A program made the translations under genes and the position numbers. A model generated the notes under the pieces. That model did no database searches. It was not told the DNA's origin and saw nothing but the letters and a program-made list of their open reading frames with translations. Positions 43,824 to 53,066 of a DNA stretch of 64,000 bases are shown one piece after another (within the stretch, counting starts at the first letter, position 1; each line of letters begins with the position of its first letter). The stretch is from Clostridia bacterium (GTDB lineage Bacteria; Bacillota; Clostridia; Christensenellales; Pumilibacteraceae), in contig JAAWDP010000003.1 in the NCBI GenBank assembly GCA_022793815.1, positions 62,001 to 126,000 on the forward strand, in the 5' to 3' direction.

Positions 43824-46496
43824 TTATTTATCTTTCCCGCTTATAGCGCTCACCGGCGTGATTTTATTGAATTTTCTTATGGGAATAAGCACGGAAATCA
43901 CCGTAACGACAAGCGCAAGAGTCGCCATTATCAGATAGACGGGAGCGGTCACGGTAAACAGCGCAAACCGAAATCCCATTGCACCGCTTAATGCTGCGTT
44001 CAATATCGGCGCCCCTATCGCTATGGCAGCAAACGCCAAAGCCAATGCGAACAAAGATATCAGAAACCCTTCCACCGCATAAATCATGAACGTATCCGAT
44101 TTCTTCGCGCCCAGCGCCCTGAGAATACCTATCTGTTTCTTGGTAAACTTTATTGATGTGGAGATAAACCCAAACAGCAATAAAGTGACCAGCAAAGAAA
44201 ACACAACCGCCAACACAAGCAGAACATAGTGCAAAATGTTCATAACCATAACCGCCGTGTCGTATGCGTCGATAAACGGTTCGCAAATAATAAACCCGTT
44301 ATCGTAAACGGCGTCCACGAATTTCTTTTCCGAACAATCGGTTATATCCGCGTAAATTAGCGACGGGCGCAAAAACGCCGATACCGCGTCGTTTTTCACA
44401 TCTTGCGAAAACCATATTTTACTTTGCTTTTCGTAATCCGCGTCCACCAACCCGACTATGCGGAAATCGTCGAACACGCTTAAAACGCCGACATCTTTAT
44501 CTCTCAAAGCAAGACGGCGGGAAACGTCCCCGTTCAGTTTTTCCGCCAAGGCGGCAGCGTCGCCGAGTCCCGAAAAATCCGTCTCAAAGAAAAGCTCGTT
44601 CAAAATATCGGTCGAAACTATTATATCGTTCGGCGAAACTATTTTGCCGTCGCCGACAATCGGATAGACTTCTTTGTCAGGCAATTCAAAGCCTGCCGTT
44701 AAAGACATTTCGGGCGGTTTATGCTCAAACATGTCGCTTGTCATTTCCGCCGTGACCGCAATGCCGTCGATATTCTCGGAAACATACTTTTCGGCAAAAC
44801 CGGGCTTGACGTAAAGCTGTCCCCAGCCCCCTATTATCAACATGCGCATACCTACGTAACCGAAAAAATTGTGGTCGTAATTCAGCAATTTTTTCATATC
44901 TTCGCATTCGAATATTCCGACTATCCTAAAATCATAGCCGCCGTTCAAAGACACTGTTTCGCCTATGAGCCGCTCTGCCGTGCCGGCAGCGGTGACTCCC
45001 CTCTCTATAAGCGACTGCGCGGCATACTGTGAAATTACGACGCTTTCGTAATCGGGGCAAACGCCGCTGCCGTAAAGCATTTTCAGTCCCATCCCGCCTA
45101 CGTCGTCGGTTTCCACTACGCCTTCGAATTTATCGAGCACATTGCCGTAAGCGGGCGTTTGCTGCGGTATCGAAAAAACGATGTCGTACTGCACCGTATA
45201 CTTTATTGCGTCATACGTTTTTTTCAACCGCGAAATATCGTTTTCGCTTATAAACGAACCTCTCCATGATTCACTGTAAAAATCCGCATCTCCCGAAACC
45301 ACCGCAACACTTACATCATCGCCTTTTTCCAATGTTTTCGTTATCGCCGCATTCAAATCGTAATTAACGAACGACTGCGAAACTCCGAACATGATAAATG
45401 CCAAAAATGAAATTATGACCGTAATGACCATACGCACTTTCTTATAATTCATATTGTTCAATGCGAGTTTGCACATGGTCAGGGGCGAAAGGCGGCTGCG
45501 TTTGAACTCGACCGTTTCCTTTGTCCTGTCCGCGCCTTTATAGGGGACAAACACATCGGAAAGACTGCTTTCGCCGCTGTTTTCCGTTTTTCTTTGTTTA
45601 TTGTCCGTTTGCGCCGCATTCACGGCTTCGCGCAGATTCGGAAACAGCGCCTTGACCTTGCGCGGGTCCGACTCTACGTTCACATACGTCTTGCGCAAAC
45701 TGCGCGACAGTATGCCGTTCAGTCTTTCCGCGTCCCCTTCGGTGACGCTCGCCCCTGCCGGCACGGTCATAAGCGTATCGGAATATATTTCGGTTTCGGT
45801 GACGGCGATTTCCTCCCCTTCCTCTTTACGGCGGACATCTCGGTAAATCCTGCCGTCCTTCATTTCTATTATTCTGTCGCCTGTTTTTACCGCCGCATCC
45901 ATATCGTGCGTGACTACAATCACAAGGCGCGTTTTCGACAGCTCTTTCAGTATGGAAATCACTTCCCCGCTTGTCGAGGCATCCAACGAACCCGTAGGCT
46001 CGTCCGCCAATATAATGCGCGGATTTTTGACGAGCGCGCGGGCAATAGCCACACGCTGACGCTGACCGCCCGACAAATCTTTGGCTTTGTTTTTCGCTTT
46101 ATCGGCGATACTCATTTCTTTGAGCGCGTCCCAAACTGCTTTATCCCCTTTATGACTCTGCATATCGAGCGCGAGTTTGACGTTATCGTACACGTTCAAA
46201 GTGTCTATCAGGTTGAATTCCTGAAAGACAAATCCCATAAGAGTATTGCGCAGGCTGTCTATTTCCGCCGCCTTCAAACCGTTCATACGGCGCCCCGCAA
46301 GTATGAGTTCGCCGCTGTCATATCCGTCCAGTCCGCCTATCACGTTTAAAAGCGTGCTTTTGCCGCTGCCGCTTGCGCCGACAAGATAGACCAGCCCCGT
46401 GCCGTCGAACGTGGCGCTGATATCGGCAAGAGCGCGGAAAGTTACGCCGCTGCCGGAAATATAGGTTTTTTGTATGTTTTTAAGCTCTATCAGCAT
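43824..46496 (-). CDS. ABC exporter, ATPase fused to MacB/FtsX-type permease, 890 aa (second of pair)
   Basis: N-terminal nucleotide-binding domain (1-230): Walker [51 protein letters not shown]. After a linker, a first helix near 365 (MVITVIISFLAFIMFGVSQ), a large extracytoplasmic domain (about 385-745), then three helices (about 755-880) form a MacB-like permease. This fusion form is common in Clostridia next to regulators or immunity genes. It is 12 bases from the preceding homologue (46509-49223), so a heterodimer is likely. SD ggagggg. Substrate unknown; antimicrobial peptides are the usual guess for the family. Confidence 0.9.
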   Translation of the reverse strand: MLIELKNIQKTYISGSGVTFRALADISATFDGTGLVYLVGASGSGKSTLLNVIGGLDGYDSGELILAGRRMNGLKAAEIDSLRNTLMGFVFQEFNLIDTLNVYDNVKLALDMQSHKGDKAVWDALKEMSIADKAKNKAKDLSGGQRQRVAIARALVKNPRIILADEPTGSLDASTSGEVISILKELSKTRLVIVVTHDMDAAVKTGDRIIEMKDGRIYRDVRRKEEGEEIAVTETEIYSDTLMTVPAGASVTEGDAERLNGILSRSLRKTYVNVESDPRKVKALFPNLREAVNAAQTDNKQRKTENSGESSLSDVFVPYKGADRTKETVEFKRSRLSPLTMCKLALNNMNYKKVRMVITVIISFLAFIMFGVSQSFVNYDLNAAITKTLEKGDDVSVAVVSGDADFYSESWRGSFISENDISRLKKTYDAIKYTVQYDIVFSIPQQTPAYGNVLDKFEGVVETDDVGGMGLKMLYGSGVCPDYESVVISQYAAQSLIERGVTAAGTAERLIGETVSLNGGYDFRIVGIFECEDMKKLLNYDHNFFGYVGMRMLIIGGWGQLYVKPGFAEKYVSENIDGIAVTAEMTSDMFEHKPPEMSLTAGFELPDKEVYPIVGDGKIVSPNDIIVSTDILNELFFETDFSGLGDAAALAEKLNGDVSRRLALRDKDVGVLSVFDDFRIVGLVDADYEKQSKIWFSQDVKNDAVSAFLRPSLIYADITDCSEKKFVDAVYDNGFIICEPFIDAYDTAVMVMNILHYVLLVLAVVFSLLVTLLLFGFISTSIKFTKKQIGILRALGAKKSDTFMIYAVEGFLISLFALALAFAAIAIGAPILNAALSGAMGFRFALFTVTAPVYLIMATLALVVTVISVLIPIRKFNKITPVSAISGKDK

Positions 46497-46508
46497 TTTC
46501 CGCCCCTC

Positions 46509-49223
46509 CTATATCATTTTAACCGCTTCTATCGGCCGCTTGGTTGTTACTTTCAGCAAAGGAATGACGGATGAAATCACTACCGTAAAAACCGCCGCGC
46601 AGACAATGACAATCGGATGTACAAGCCAATTGAAATTTACTATCGAAATCCCGAGTCCCATTACGGAAAGCGCAGTGATTAGAAAACTGTTGATAATGCT
46701 CGAAACAATCAACGACAGAATTATGGCTATAATCGACGTAGTCACTGCTATGAAACCGCCTTCCGCAATGAACATGCGCATTATATCGGTCGGTTTCGCT
46801 CCTATGACGCGGTAAACCGCTATTTCTTTTGCTCTGAACCGTATCGACGCCGAAATATAATTTAAAATGGTGAGGAACGCAAGCACGAGCAATACTATGG
46901 CTATCACAACGAATATGCCTCCCACTTCTTTCAGAAAACTGCCGAAAAACAATATCGTGTCGCAGTCTACGGCGGCGTTGCCGTATGTGAAGCCCGATTT
47001 TCCGAGTTTGGAAAGCTTACCTTCCAAACCGATTCTTCCTGCTCCGCGCGGAAAATAAACGGAATCGCAGGCATCGCCGACATTCAGTTCGCTCAGCAAA
47101 CCGTCGCCCAACAACGAAATATCGTTTTCGCGCGGCAACATGACCCCGACCACTTTCATATTTCTTTTGGAAACCATACCGCTGCCGTTTTGCCGTATCG
47201 TCACCGTATAAGTTTGCGCCACGGCATCGTCGAAACCGCTCTGCTGCGGCAGCTTTTCGGGCTCTTCGCCGTAATAGCCCACATTGTCGGCAATAACATT
47301 GTACATCACTACCATTTCGTCGTCGGCGAGACTATCGGGCGCAACGTATTCTCCGTCCCCGTTTTTTATTGCCGACCATAGCATAAAGCTTTCGAACGTG
47401 TTTTTGTCATAGCGCATTTCGGCTACGCTCGCCGGATAGTTATAGTTGTATATACCGTCCGTCCTGCTCAATAAGACATAATAATAATTGTCGCTATCGT
47501 AACTGTCTTTCGCATCTATACAGTACTGCGCCGCAAAGCCTTTTGCTCCGATTATCTTGCAATACATAAAAGACATGTTGGCATATAAAAGCTCGGAAAG
47601 AGTTTCATCCACAATTTGATACAACGATGACGTCAGCACTTTCAAGTAATCTTCGTAATCGGTTTTATAAATCCCGACTATTTTATACGCCGTATCCGAT
47701 TGCGAAATACAAAGCCTTGTACCGAGAATATCCTCTTCGCTGTCGGGATACAGAACGCTGTATTTACCCGAAGCGTCATATCCGATATAGCCGAGCTTGC
47801 ACAAAACCCACGCGGCGTAATCGGAAATAATGATTTCGTCGGTACTTTCGCAAACGCCGTTTCCGCAGGACAGACGCATATTAAAATCCGCTGCATCGTC
47901 CATTTCCAAAACGGCGTCGAACGATTCCATTATATATCTGTTCATACCATGTAAGCCACCGCTTGCAAACATCGGGTTTGCGCGCAATTTGTACTCTCCC
48001 GCGCCCACGCACCCCATCAATTGTTCCGCCGCGGTTTTTTCCTCGCTGTTTGTAAACTTCTTCGAAGGATATTCTCCCTGCGTAAGAGCGGCGACCGAAA
48101 CGAACGGCTGCGAGCCTGTATCAAAAGACGATTTTGCGACCAGCGAAGGCATGCTCACCATGCCCATCATAAGCGCCAGAGCAAAAAAAGTGAAACAGAT
48201 TGACGTGACCACTACCAAAAAGCGATAACGCTTTTTCATTCGCTTCATACCCGCTTTCGCGTGCTTTATCGAATCGCGCAAACGGAATTTGCCTTTCGAA
48301 AGCCGAAACGGCTTGCTGTCGGCGGGAATGTCCTCTTTCCGCGTATCGTTGAATTCGGTTTTCGCCGCGCTCTCGTAAAATGTTTCCACGGTTTCGGGAT
48401 AAGCAAGGGCTATTCTGTCCTTCTCGTGTCCTATTCCGATATAGTTGATTTCGCCCTTTTTCAGACGCGCGTTCAATTGCTCGGCATTGACGCTGCCGCC
48501 CGCGGAAACCTCTATTACGCCGTCGGTAAGTTCGCGGACTTTTCCGTATGCTTCCTGCTCACGCATTCGGTCCCCGATTATTTTTCCGTCGGAAATTTCT
48601 ATTATACGGTCAGCATAAGCGTTTGCAAGGTCTTTATTGTGCGTAACCACAACGACCAGTTTTTCCAAAGCCAGTCGTTTGAGCGTTTCGAAAACGCCCT
48701 CGCCCGTGACCGAATCCAGCGCTCCCGTAGGTTCGTCCGCAAGTATTATTTCGGGATTTTTCAAAAGCGCACGGGCAAGCGCGACACGCTGACGCTGACC
48801 GCCGGACAATTCGCTCGGTTTGCGGTAGCCGAGATTGCCGAGTCCGACCATTTCGAGAACTTCGTCGACCGTGTTGACGTCCGCATTCTTTTCCTGCAAG
48901 TTCATCGTCATATTGATGTTGTCGTATACGCTTATCTCGTCTATAAGGTTGAATTCCTGAAACACTATGCCGACAAATGTATTGCGGTAAGAGTCGAAAT
49001 CCGAGGAGCGGAACGATTTCGTGCTTCTGCCGTTAATGACCACCTCTCCCCGAGTCGCCGAATCGAGTCCGCCTATTATATTGAGCAGCGTGCTTTTTCC
49101 GCAGCCCGATTTGCCGAGCACCACGACAAGTCCGCGGCTACCGAAGTTTATACTGACGTCGTCGAGAGCTTTGAAACCGTTTTTAGCGCCGTATATTTTG
49201 GTTATGTTCTTAATTTCAAGCAT
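46509..49223 (-). CDS. ABC exporter, ATPase fused to MacB/FtsX-type permease, 904 aa (first of pair)
   Basis: N-terminal ATPase with Walker [44 protein letters not shown] and VTHNKD; then a helix (RFLVVVTSICFTFFALALMMGM) near 345, a large external domain and three C-terminal helices ending TVVISSVIPLLKVTTKRPIEAVKMI (split). The start is the ATG at 49223 (MLEIKNITKIY), with SD gaggag. The upstream gene stops at 49216, an 8-base overlap, so it is coupled to the SdpI-like gene. Together with the 43824-46496 paralogue it makes a probable heterodimeric exporter. Confidence 0.9.
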   Translation of the reverse strand: MLEIKNITKIYGAKNGFKALDDVSINFGSRGLVVVLGKSGCGKSTLLNIIGGLDSATRGEVVINGRSTKSFRSSDFDSYRNTFVGIVFQEFNLIDEISVYDNINMTMNLQEKNADVNTVDEVLEMVGLGNLGYRKPSELSGGQRQRVALARALLKNPEIILADEPTGALDSVTGEGVFETLKRLALEKLVVVVTHNKDLANAYADRIIEISDGKIIGDRMREQEAYGKVRELTDGVIEVSAGGSVNAEQLNARLKKGEINYIGIGHEKDRIALAYPETVETFYESAAKTEFNDTRKEDIPADSKPFRLSKGKFRLRDSIKHAKAGMKRMKKRYRFLVVVTSICFTFFALALMMGMVSMPSLVAKSSFDTGSQPFVSVAALTQGEYPSKKFTNSEEKTAAEQLMGCVGAGEYKLRANPMFASGGLHGMNRYIMESFDAVLEMDDAADFNMRLSCGNGVCESTDEIIISDYAAWVLCKLGYIGYDASGKYSVLYPDSEEDILGTRLCISQSDTAYKIVGIYKTDYEDYLKVLTSSLYQIVDETLSELLYANMSFMYCKIIGAKGFAAQYCIDAKDSYDSDNYYYVLLSRTDGIYNYNYPASVAEMRYDKNTFESFMLWSAIKNGDGEYVAPDSLADDEMVVMYNVIADNVGYYGEEPEKLPQQSGFDDAVAQTYTVTIRQNGSGMVSKRNMKVVGVMLPRENDISLLGDGLLSELNVGDACDSVYFPRGAGRIGLEGKLSKLGKSGFTYGNAAVDCDTILFFGSFLKEVGGIFVVIAIVLLVLAFLTILNYISASIRFRAKEIAVYRVIGAKPTDIMRMFIAEGGFIAVTTSIIAIILSLIVSSIINSFLITALSVMGLGISIVNFNWLVHPIVIVCAAVFTVVISSVIPLLKVTTKRPIEAVKMI

Positions 49224-49911
49224 TTTCTCTCTCCTCACGTGCAAATGAAGCATGTTCGGCTCTAGCAAAACAAACGCGGGACACTAAGGGAACAATAGCA
49301 AAAACAAAAACCAGCGCGGCTGCCACAACCACGGCAATGGCGTACCAGCTGCGGAAAAACGACATTACCGCCGCCATGAGCGCAAACATTCCGTTGCAAA
49401 TAAAAGAAAGGGCGTCGTGGGTTTTCTGCCACACGTCGGCAGACGCCGATGTGTATCTGTTCCGAAATCCCATAACTTCGTTAGGTTTCAGTCCGTACAA
49501 AAGCGTACCGATAAAGGAAAGCGCCATGCTCAAAAGGCAGCACACGAACGTCGACCAATCTATTCCCCTCACGTATTCGTAATCGTCCGACTGCTTGGAA
49601 AAGCAATACAGCAGCACAAAAGTGAACACCGCTGTTATGAGAATGATTCCCACCGTAACCGATATGTAATTCCTGTCCACGAGTTTTTTATAATACAGTA
49701 CCGTGGAAAGAATAAGCATGGACAGAGGTATCAGCAAAAAAAGGCACAGCACGAGGTTGCTGTATTTGCTTGTCGTTTCCGCCACAGTCTGCGAAAGTAT
49801 CACTATCGGTATGCGGTCGGGCAGCAGCTGAAATATGATGCCCAGTGCAGCGACGGGTATCACGCACATATTCAGCGCAACCGTAAACAGCCATCTTTCA
49901 GATTTTTTCAT
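49216..49911 (-). CDS. SdpI-family membrane protein with DUF1648-like start, 231 aa
   Basis: Relative of SdpI, the immunity protein against the SDP cannibalism toxin, and of YhfL-type proteins. Six hydrophobic helices; DUF1648 signature LLPDRIPIV near residue 32 and the SdpI block LKPNEVMGFRNRYTSASADVWQKTHD near 140-165. The C-terminal tail (FARAEHASFAREERENA) is charged. First gene of the operon with two ABC exporters; the stop overlaps the exporter start. No toxin-like small gene is visible beside it. The SD is weak (ttggaat). An immunity or stress role is inferred only. Confidence 0.82.
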   Translation of the reverse strand: MKKSERWLFTVALNMCVIPVAALGIIFQLLPDRIPIVILSQTVAETTSKYSNLVLCLFLLIPLSMLILSTVLYYKKLVDRNYISVTVGIILITAVFTFVLLYCFSKQSDDYEYVRGIDWSTFVCCLLSMALSFIGTLLYGLKPNEVMGFRNRYTSASADVWQKTHDALSFICNGMFALMAAVMSFFRSWYAIAVVVAAALVFVFAIVPLVSRVCFARAEHASFAREERENA

Positions 49912-49977
49912 AGCGATTCCAATCCATGTTTTTTTGCGTTCCGTTACCCGAAATGCCGCCGCATTTTCTTATCCTTT

Positions 49978-50006
49978 ATTTTACCACTATTGACGGGACA
50001 TGTCAA
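49978..50006 (-). promoter_or_regulatory. Promoter of the SdpI-ABC operon with overlapping inverted repeat
   Basis: Reverse strand TTGACA (50001-50006), 17-base spacer, TAAAAT (49978-49983). TTGAC and GTCAA (49990-50006) form an inverted repeat with a 7-base centre over the -35, a possible operator. Confidence 0.55.
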
Positions 50007-50017
50007 TGTATTAAGAT

Positions 50018-50050
50018 AAAAAAACAGCGGTTTCATGTCGAAACCGCCGC
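50018..50050 (-). terminator. Terminator of the RsfA-like gene
   Basis: GCGGTTTC and GAAACCGC pair across a short loop; a run of T follows on the minus strand. Confidence 0.8.
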
Positions 50051-50056
50051 TTGCCG

Positions 50057-50635
50057 TTACATCAGTTTTCTTATGAGTTTGAGAAAGCTTCCCGCTTCCT
50101 GTTCGTCGAGTTTGGAAATATATTCGGTAAGCTTTTTTATATTGTCTTCGTTATCGCCGCCCAATGTTTTGCGGTAAGGGTCGTAATAGGACACACCTTT
50201 TTCCCCGAGCGAAGTCATTATTTCCTCGACGTATGACCGGTGATGAGTCAGCATACTGCGGTATTTGTTTTGAAGTCTGAGCGCGGTTTTGGCGTCGCCC
50301 ATAGAAAGTTCGGCTATCACCGCTCTGACGCTTTTGCCGGCTGCCTTGCCGATTAAAATGCTTTCCATAAGGTTTTTTATTTCCGACTGTCCGAACAAAC
50401 GGAAATTGTCGCGTTTTACCCGAGGCACGTTGATTCCGAGCTCGTGCGCCAGCGACGGCACCAACTGAAACATTTTCAACTGCGAATAATAATAGTTTCT
50501 TATACTTCCTACCGAGCGCGAATATTTTTCGCTCATTTTTTCGAATGCGTGAGAAAGACCTTTGCCGCTTTTGTTCGCCTGTTCAACAAGCGAAAACAAT
50601 TCCTTGGTCGCCGGAATCGTCCAATTGTTTTCCAT
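50057..50635 (-). CDS. Myb/SANT-like DNA-binding protein, RsfA-like, 192 aa
   Basis: N-terminal helix-turn-helix of the Myb/SANT kind (MENNWTIPATKELFSLVEQA...SRSVGSIRNYYYSQ), as in RsfA, a prespore regulator; the rest is a helical region (KNLMESILIGKAAGKSVRAVIAELS) and a coiled end (EYISKLDEQEAGSFLKLIRKLM). RsfA proteins act in the forespore in Bacillus; conserved relatives without that role are known, so the sporulation link is inference. SD ggagg. Divergent from the gene at 50735. Confidence 0.75.
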   Translation of the reverse strand: MENNWTIPATKELFSLVEQANKSGKGLSHAFEKMSEKYSRSVGSIRNYYYSQLKMFQLVPSLAHELGINVPRVKRDNFRLFGQSEIKNLMESILIGKAAGKSVRAVIAELSMGDAKTALRLQNKYRSMLTHHRSYVEEIMTSLGEKGVSYYDPYRKTLGGDNEDNIKKLTEYISKLDEQEAGSFLKLIRKLM

Positions 50636-50734
50636 ACCGTAAACCTCCGTTATGTTCGTTTTTCTTCCGACAATTGTATCCTTTCAAACTGCGGTTTATA
50701 CATAAATCGAATAAATTTTTCATAGTTATAACAC

Positions 50735-51298
50735 ATGGACGTAATATATCATTTCGACTGCACATTTCCCGCCGTTTTTACGGTGAACGGAGTTTTTTTC
50801 GAAAGTTTGGCGAAGCTCAAAAGCGGCTTCGGCGACAGCCTTTACATAACCGTTTTTCCGCTTGACGCAATATATCTGCCTTATACCGTTCGCTTGGGCG
50901 GCGGCGAAGTTTTCGCGAACAGCACGCTCACCGTAATGTATATGCTGAAAAAAGAGCGCTATTATGTCAGACTGCTGCCCAGATTCAATTATGTATACTC
51001 TCCCGTGCGGCACGAACCCTTACGGCGCGGCACAAGCGCGGCGCGCAGGCTGTTCGAGGCGCTGAAAGAAAAGGACGTGGCGGCGGCGCGTGCCATGCTG
51101 ACAAGCGAACTGTCGGCCTCGGTAGACGACAAGTCTTTGCTCGAATTCTTCGACGGCTACCGCGACCTCGTGGAAAACAATAATTATATTTCCGGTATAG
51201 GAGAATCCTTTTTTCTTATCCCCGATTCGGGCGAATGCGCCACACTGTTCAAAGTGGACTCCCAAAACGGACTTATAGACAACATCGGCGAAGTGTAA
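50735..51298 (+). CDS. Conserved soluble protein of unknown function, 187 aa
   Basis: No domain recognised. Beta-rich first half (DVIYHFDCTFPAVFTVNGVFFE, GFGDSLYITVFPLDAIYLPYTVRL), then helices (RGTSAARRLFEALKEKDVAAARAMLTSELSA) and a beta end (SFFLIPDSGECATLFKV). No signal or membrane segment. No SD is visible before the ATG (TTATAACAC precedes it), so either leaderless or weakly initiated. Divergent from the RsfA-like gene and followed by a perfect hairpin. Confidence 0.7.
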   Translation: MDVIYHFDCTFPAVFTVNGVFFESLAKLKSGFGDSLYITVFPLDAIYLPYTVRLGGGEVFANSTLTVMYMLKKERYYVRLLPRFNYVYSPVRHEPLRRGTSAARRLFEALKEKDVAAARAMLTSELSASVDDKSLLEFFDGYRDLVENNNYISGIGESFFLIPDSGECATLFKVDSQNGLIDNIGEV

Positions 51299-51320
51299 AA
51301 CAAAAACCGACCGCCGAAAT

Positions 51321-51362
51321 GAAATGCGCCCCAAAGTCAGACAAACTTTTGGGGCGCATTTC
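51321..51362. terminator. Perfect inverted repeat between converging genes
   Basis: GAAATGCGCCCCAAA and TTTGGGGCGCATTTC, 15-base arms with a 12-base loop, lie between the 187-aa gene and yugP. Few T follow in either direction, so a bidirectional stem terminator is assumed. Confidence 0.6.
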
Positions 51363-51376
51363 ATAACAAAATTTTG

Positions 51377-52132
51377 TCAGTCCCGTCTTCTCATAAAGAA
51401 TATTGCGAGCAGACGCAAAAACTGCAATGCGCTCATCAAAAAACTTGCTATATAAGTCATTGCCGCCGCCGTAAGCACTTTGCGCGCGCCTTTCAGTTCG
51501 GCACCGCTCATATAGCCGTTGCTCAAAACTCTCAGCGCCCGTTTCGAAGCATCGAATTCCGTCGGCAATGTAACAAGCGAAAACAAGAGCGACCCGCCGA
51601 AAATCACCATGCCGATTATGAGAAACACATCGCCTATCGTTCCGAACGACCCCATGAATCCGAATATCAGTCCTATTATAAACAGCGGCCACAGGAAAGT
51701 GTTTGCGAAATTCAGTATCGGCACGAGCTTCGTGCGAAGCGTGGAAAACACGTATTTTTTTGCATGCTGAATCGCATGTCCCGCCTCGTGACACGCCACA
51801 CCCAATGCGGCAACCGACGTGGAATCGTAAACGGATTCAGACAGTGACAGCACGCGGGTAGACGGGTTGTAATTATCCGTAAGGTTTCCCCTTATGCGCA
51901 CTATCGCGACGTCTTGAAGCCCCTCGCTGTCGAGAACGCGTCTTGCCGCCTCCGCAGCGGTAAGATTCGTATTCGAATCCACTCTGCTGTATTTTGCGAA
52001 AACGCTGTTCACTTTGACGTTGGCAAAAATACCGAGAAGAAATATAGGGATAAAAAGCGCGGTTATTATAATATACATCAAATACCCGTCGTACGCGCTT
52101 ATATCGCATAACATATTCAATGAAACAAACAT
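51377..52132 (-). CDS. yugP: YugP-family membrane zinc metallopeptidase, 251 aa
   Basis: Membrane protease of the neutral zinc metallopeptidase (YugP) family. A short hydrophobic start, a cytosolic-side helix pair, HEAGHAIQHA as zinc motif near residue 114, then two to three helices (WPLFIIGLIFGFMGSFG, VFLIIGMVIFGGSLLFSLV) and the conserved EFDASKRAL block, ending in a membrane stretch and MRRRD. SD ggaaaggagg. Promoter at 52166-52194. Confidence 0.93.
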   Translation of the reverse strand: MFVSLNMLCDISAYDGYLMYIIITALFIPIFLLGIFANVKVNSVFAKYSRVDSNTNLTAAEAARRVLDSEGLQDVAIVRIRGNLTDNYNPSTRVLSLSESVYDSTSVAALGVACHEAGHAIQHAKKYVFSTLRTKLVPILNFANTFLWPLFIIGLIFGFMGSFGTIGDVFLIIGMVIFGGSLLFSLVTLPTEFDASKRALRVLSNGYMSGAELKGARKVLTAAAMTYIASFLMSALQFLRLLAIFFMRRRD

Positions 52133-52165
52133 CTGCCGGCCTCCTTTCCAACCTTATGTAATGAC

Positions 52166-52194
52166 AGTATATTCCCTTTTCGCGATAAAGTCAA
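52166..52194 (-). promoter_or_regulatory. Promoter of yugP
   Basis: Reverse strand TTGACT (52189-52194), 17-base spacer, TATACT (52166-52171). Confidence 0.65.
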
Positions 52195-52243
52195 ACCGCC
52201 CGAACACATCGAAACATAGTTTCACACAAATTTCGCCGCACCG

Positions 52244-53059
52244 TCACCTTACGAAAATGCGTGTGGCAGGCGCATCACCGCTCAAAACCGCATCTATATC
52301 GTAGTTTGCACCTGCGATAATAACTTTCGTTCCTGCGGCGACACACGGTTTTATATATTCCAGTTTTGCAGCAGCGCCGTTGGCGCCTGCGCGCGACGCA
52401 CCCTTGCAACGGCTTTTGACCCGTTCTATTTCGGCAAGCGTATTCTCCGCTCCTACGGCGCTTATCTCATTTATAAGCGAACCTTTATCCGACATATCGT
52501 AGTATATGCCGTCCAGCGTAGATAAAATCAACAGTGTTTTCGCATGCACCAGACAGGCAATCTGCCCAGCCGTTTCGTCGTTATCCACAAGCTCGACTAC
52601 GGGTCGGCGCTGCTGTTTCAATCTGCTTATTTCCATTTTGCGCGTTTCTTCCATCGAAACGGCATCGTTGTAATTCACTATCGGAATTGCGTTTTGCAGC
52701 GCGCACCTGACCAGCATGTTTTTTATATGTTCGCGCTTTGCAAAATTGTTGAAATGCGAATGTTCGACAAGCAATTGGCGTACCGAATACTTTTCGTCCA
52801 CAAACATGCGGTAGGTCTGCATGAGAAGGCTCTGTCCCTGCGCGGCGTAGTCCGACTTGATTTCGTCGCCGTCGCCTTCCGCTTCCCTGCCGTTGCGGCG
52901 GATAAAATCCAGTCTGCCTATTTCGGCGGCGCCCGAAGTCACCCAAACCGTCCCGGGCTTCAACCTTCTGCCGATACGCGCAATTTTGTTGTAATCAATG
53001 TCGTCGCGGTCGATAAGCGCCATAGAGCCTATCTTTCCGACCAATTCGATTCTGTCCAT
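52244..53059 (-). CDS. Amino-acid-kinase-family protein, glutamate-5-kinase-like, 271 aa
   Basis: The fold is suggested by GKIGSMAL near the start, VTSGAAEIGR (the ProB SSGA block), AAQGQSLLMQ, NYNDAV and NDETAGQIACLV. ProB makes gamma-glutamyl phosphate for proline. Several blocks deviate (AAQGQ instead of AAVGQ) and there is no C-terminal PUA domain, so it may be a divergent kinase of unknown substrate. It starts seven bases after hprK with SD gaggg, so it is coupled to hprK, which is an unusual neighbour for proB. Confidence 0.7.
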   Translation of the reverse strand: MDRIELVGKIGSMALIDRDDIDYNKIARIGRRLKPGTVWVTSGAAEIGRLDFIRRNGREAEGDGDEIKSDYAAQGQSLLMQTYRMFVDEKYSVRQLLVEHSHFNNFAKREHIKNMLVRCALQNAIPIVNYNDAVSMEETRKMEISRLKQQRRPVVELVDNDETAGQIACLVHAKTLLILSTLDGIYYDMSDKGSLINEISAVGAENTLAEIERVKSRCKGASRAGANGAAAKLEYIKPCVAAGTKVIIAGANYDIDAVLSGDAPATRIFVR

Positions 53060-53066
53060 AACGCCC

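Noticed and set aside
49926..50177. 83-residue plus-strand open frame as a possible toxin partner of the SdpI-like gene
   Set aside because: Overlaps the SdpI promoter, a terminator and the RsfA-like gene in antisense, and has no SD.
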